From: Gemmatimonadales bacterium
GTDB lineage: Bacteria; Gemmatimonadota; Gemmatimonadetes; Gemmatimonadales; GWC2-71-9
Assembly (NCBI GenBank): GCA_013813675.1
Contig: JACCRH010000440.1
Location: 1-5,973 of the forward strand
Length of the DNA stretch: 5,973 nt
Direction: 5' to 3'
Shown: piece by piece, positions 5,297 to 5,973 of the stretch
Numbering within the stretch: the first letter of the stretch is position 1
Layout: every line of letters starts with the position of its first letter
The notes under the pieces: generated by a model
Databases searched by the model: none
Told to the model about the DNA's origin: nothing
Seen by the model: the letters and a program-made list of their open reading frames with translations, nothing else
Made by a program: the position numbers and the translations under genes

Positions 5297-5973
5297 GTGG
5301 ACGATCGCCAGGTACCGAGCGGTAACGACCGGGAGCCCGCCTCGACCGAAAGAGCCGCTGCCCCCCCGGCCCGGCCCCAGGAGTTCGGAGACAGACGATT
5401 CCGAACTCTGGTGGAGCAGGTGCAGGACTTTGCCATTTTCATGATGGATGCCTCCGGGCGTCACATGACATGGAATGAGGGGGTCCTGCGGCTCACCGGG
5501 TACGCCGAAACTGAGTTCCTCGGGCTGCACGGCTCGGTCCTGTTTACCCCACAGGACCGCGCCCGCGGCGAGGTCGAGCGTGAGTTGCGTACCGCGGTTG
5601 ACGAAGGCCGAGCTACGGACGACCGCTGGCTGGTACGAAAGAATGGCAGCCGCTTCTGGGCCACTGGGATCACCACCCGGCTCAGCGACGACGCGGGCCA
5701 GCTGATCGGGTTCGGCAAAGTCTTTCGTGATCTGACCACCGAGAAGGAGGCGCAGGATCGGCTGCGGGATAGCGAAGAACGCCTTCGCGTGGCCCTCTTG
5801 GCTGCGCGAATGGGAATCTGGCGCTGGCACCTGCCTACCAATACCCAGCGGGTCGACCGCAGTATGGCCCGGCTGCTCGGCCTGGGGGAAGGCGAGGTAG
5901 TCGAAAGCTATGAACAGTTTCGCGAGCACATTCATCCCGAGGACCGCGCCAGGGTGGATGCCGCTTTCGGCTA
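5297..5973 (+). CDS. PAS-domain sensor protein, N-terminal part (runs off window)
   Basis: An open frame begins with GTG at 5297 and continues without a stop to the window edge (225 complete codons), so the C-terminus is not seen. Residues 1-30 are a polar, Pro/Ala-rich lead. Residues 33-148 form a PAS domain (FRTLVEQVQDFAIFMMDASG, then WNEGVLRLTGY, then RKNGSRFWATG and GFGKVFRDLT). A helical linker (RLRDSEERLRVALLAA, 155-170) leads into a second PAS domain that starts at RMGIWRWHLP and includes HIHPEDRARV. This tandem layout is typical of sensor histidine kinases and, less often, diguanylate cyclases; the output domain lies beyond the edge. No signal peptide or membrane segment is visible, so it is probably cytoplasmic. 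The GTG is the only plausible start after the in-frame TAG at 5270-5272, and GAGGA (5286-5290) sits six bases before it. It diverges from the basic protein/hybrid kinase pair. A long minus-strand frame over the same bases is a shadow. Confidence 0.88.
   Translation, partial: MDDRQVPSGNDREPASTERAAAPPARPQEFGDRRFRTLVEQVQDFAIFMMDASGRHMTWNEGVLRLTGYAETEFLGLHGSVLFTPQDRARGEVERELRTAVDEGRATDDRWLVRKNGSRFWATGITTRLSDDAGQLIGFGKVFRDLTTEKEAQDRLRDSEERLRVALLAARMGIWRWHLPTNTQRVDRSMARLLGLGEGEVVESYEQFREHIHPEDRARVDAAFG

Noticed and set aside
5255..5935. 226-residue minus-strand open frame
   Set aside because: It lies antisense to two PAS domains read on the plus strand; the plus-strand frame has strong family motifs and a start signal.
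1..5973. CRISPR array or complete insertion sequence
   Set aside because: No regularly spaced repeats and no transposase with terminal inverted repeats were seen.

Overview
The window comes from a GC-rich bacterial chromosome. The phylum cannot be fixed from the sequence: the recombinase and kinase styles would suit an actinobacterium, a Gemmatimonadota member or another high-GC lineage. There are two halves: a worn mobile-element junction on the left (about 1-1130) and a signal-transduction locus on the right (about 1380-5973).

Left half. The C-terminal part of a tyrosine recombinase (116-412, +) keeps its H-x-x-R box and catalytic Tyr but has lost the rest. It is followed by a gene-free stretch with short repeats. 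Next comes what reads as the 3' half of a tRNA-Gln gene with anticodon TTG (772-814, +): the anticodon loop, variable region, T arm and 3' acceptor strand are all present, but no matching 5' half lies upstream. A GC-rich terminator-like hairpin follows (872-899). On the opposite strand, pointing back at the tRNA piece, is a second and unrelated recombinase C-terminus (926-1123, -), cut off at its 5' side by an apparent frameshift. Two recombinase remnants converging on a tRNA 3' half is the signature of a tRNA attachment site used by integrative elements, probably more than once.

Right half. A 73-residue protein of unknown function (1382-1603, +) converges on a large cytoplasmic hybrid histidine kinase (1614-4631, -; 1005 residues; PAS-GAF-PAS-PAS-HisKA-HATPase-REC). 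The kinase lies 15 bases downstream of a gene for a 145-residue, very basic protein of unknown function (4647-5084, -), and the two look like an operon. Across a roughly 200-base intergenic region with several inverted repeats, a divergent gene (5297 to the window edge, +) starts with a GTG codon. It encodes at least one and probably two PAS domains, so it is the N-terminus of a second sensor protein.

Taken together, the kinase would sense an unknown soluble or redox-type signal through its PAS and GAF modules, phosphorylate itself on His641 and pass phosphate to its own receiver Asp939. No output regulator is visible in the window. The divergent PAS protein may belong to the same signalling cluster. 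Nothing here is a clearly new system. The points most worth a second look are the tRNA/double-integrase junction and the uncharacterised basic protein coupled to the kinase.
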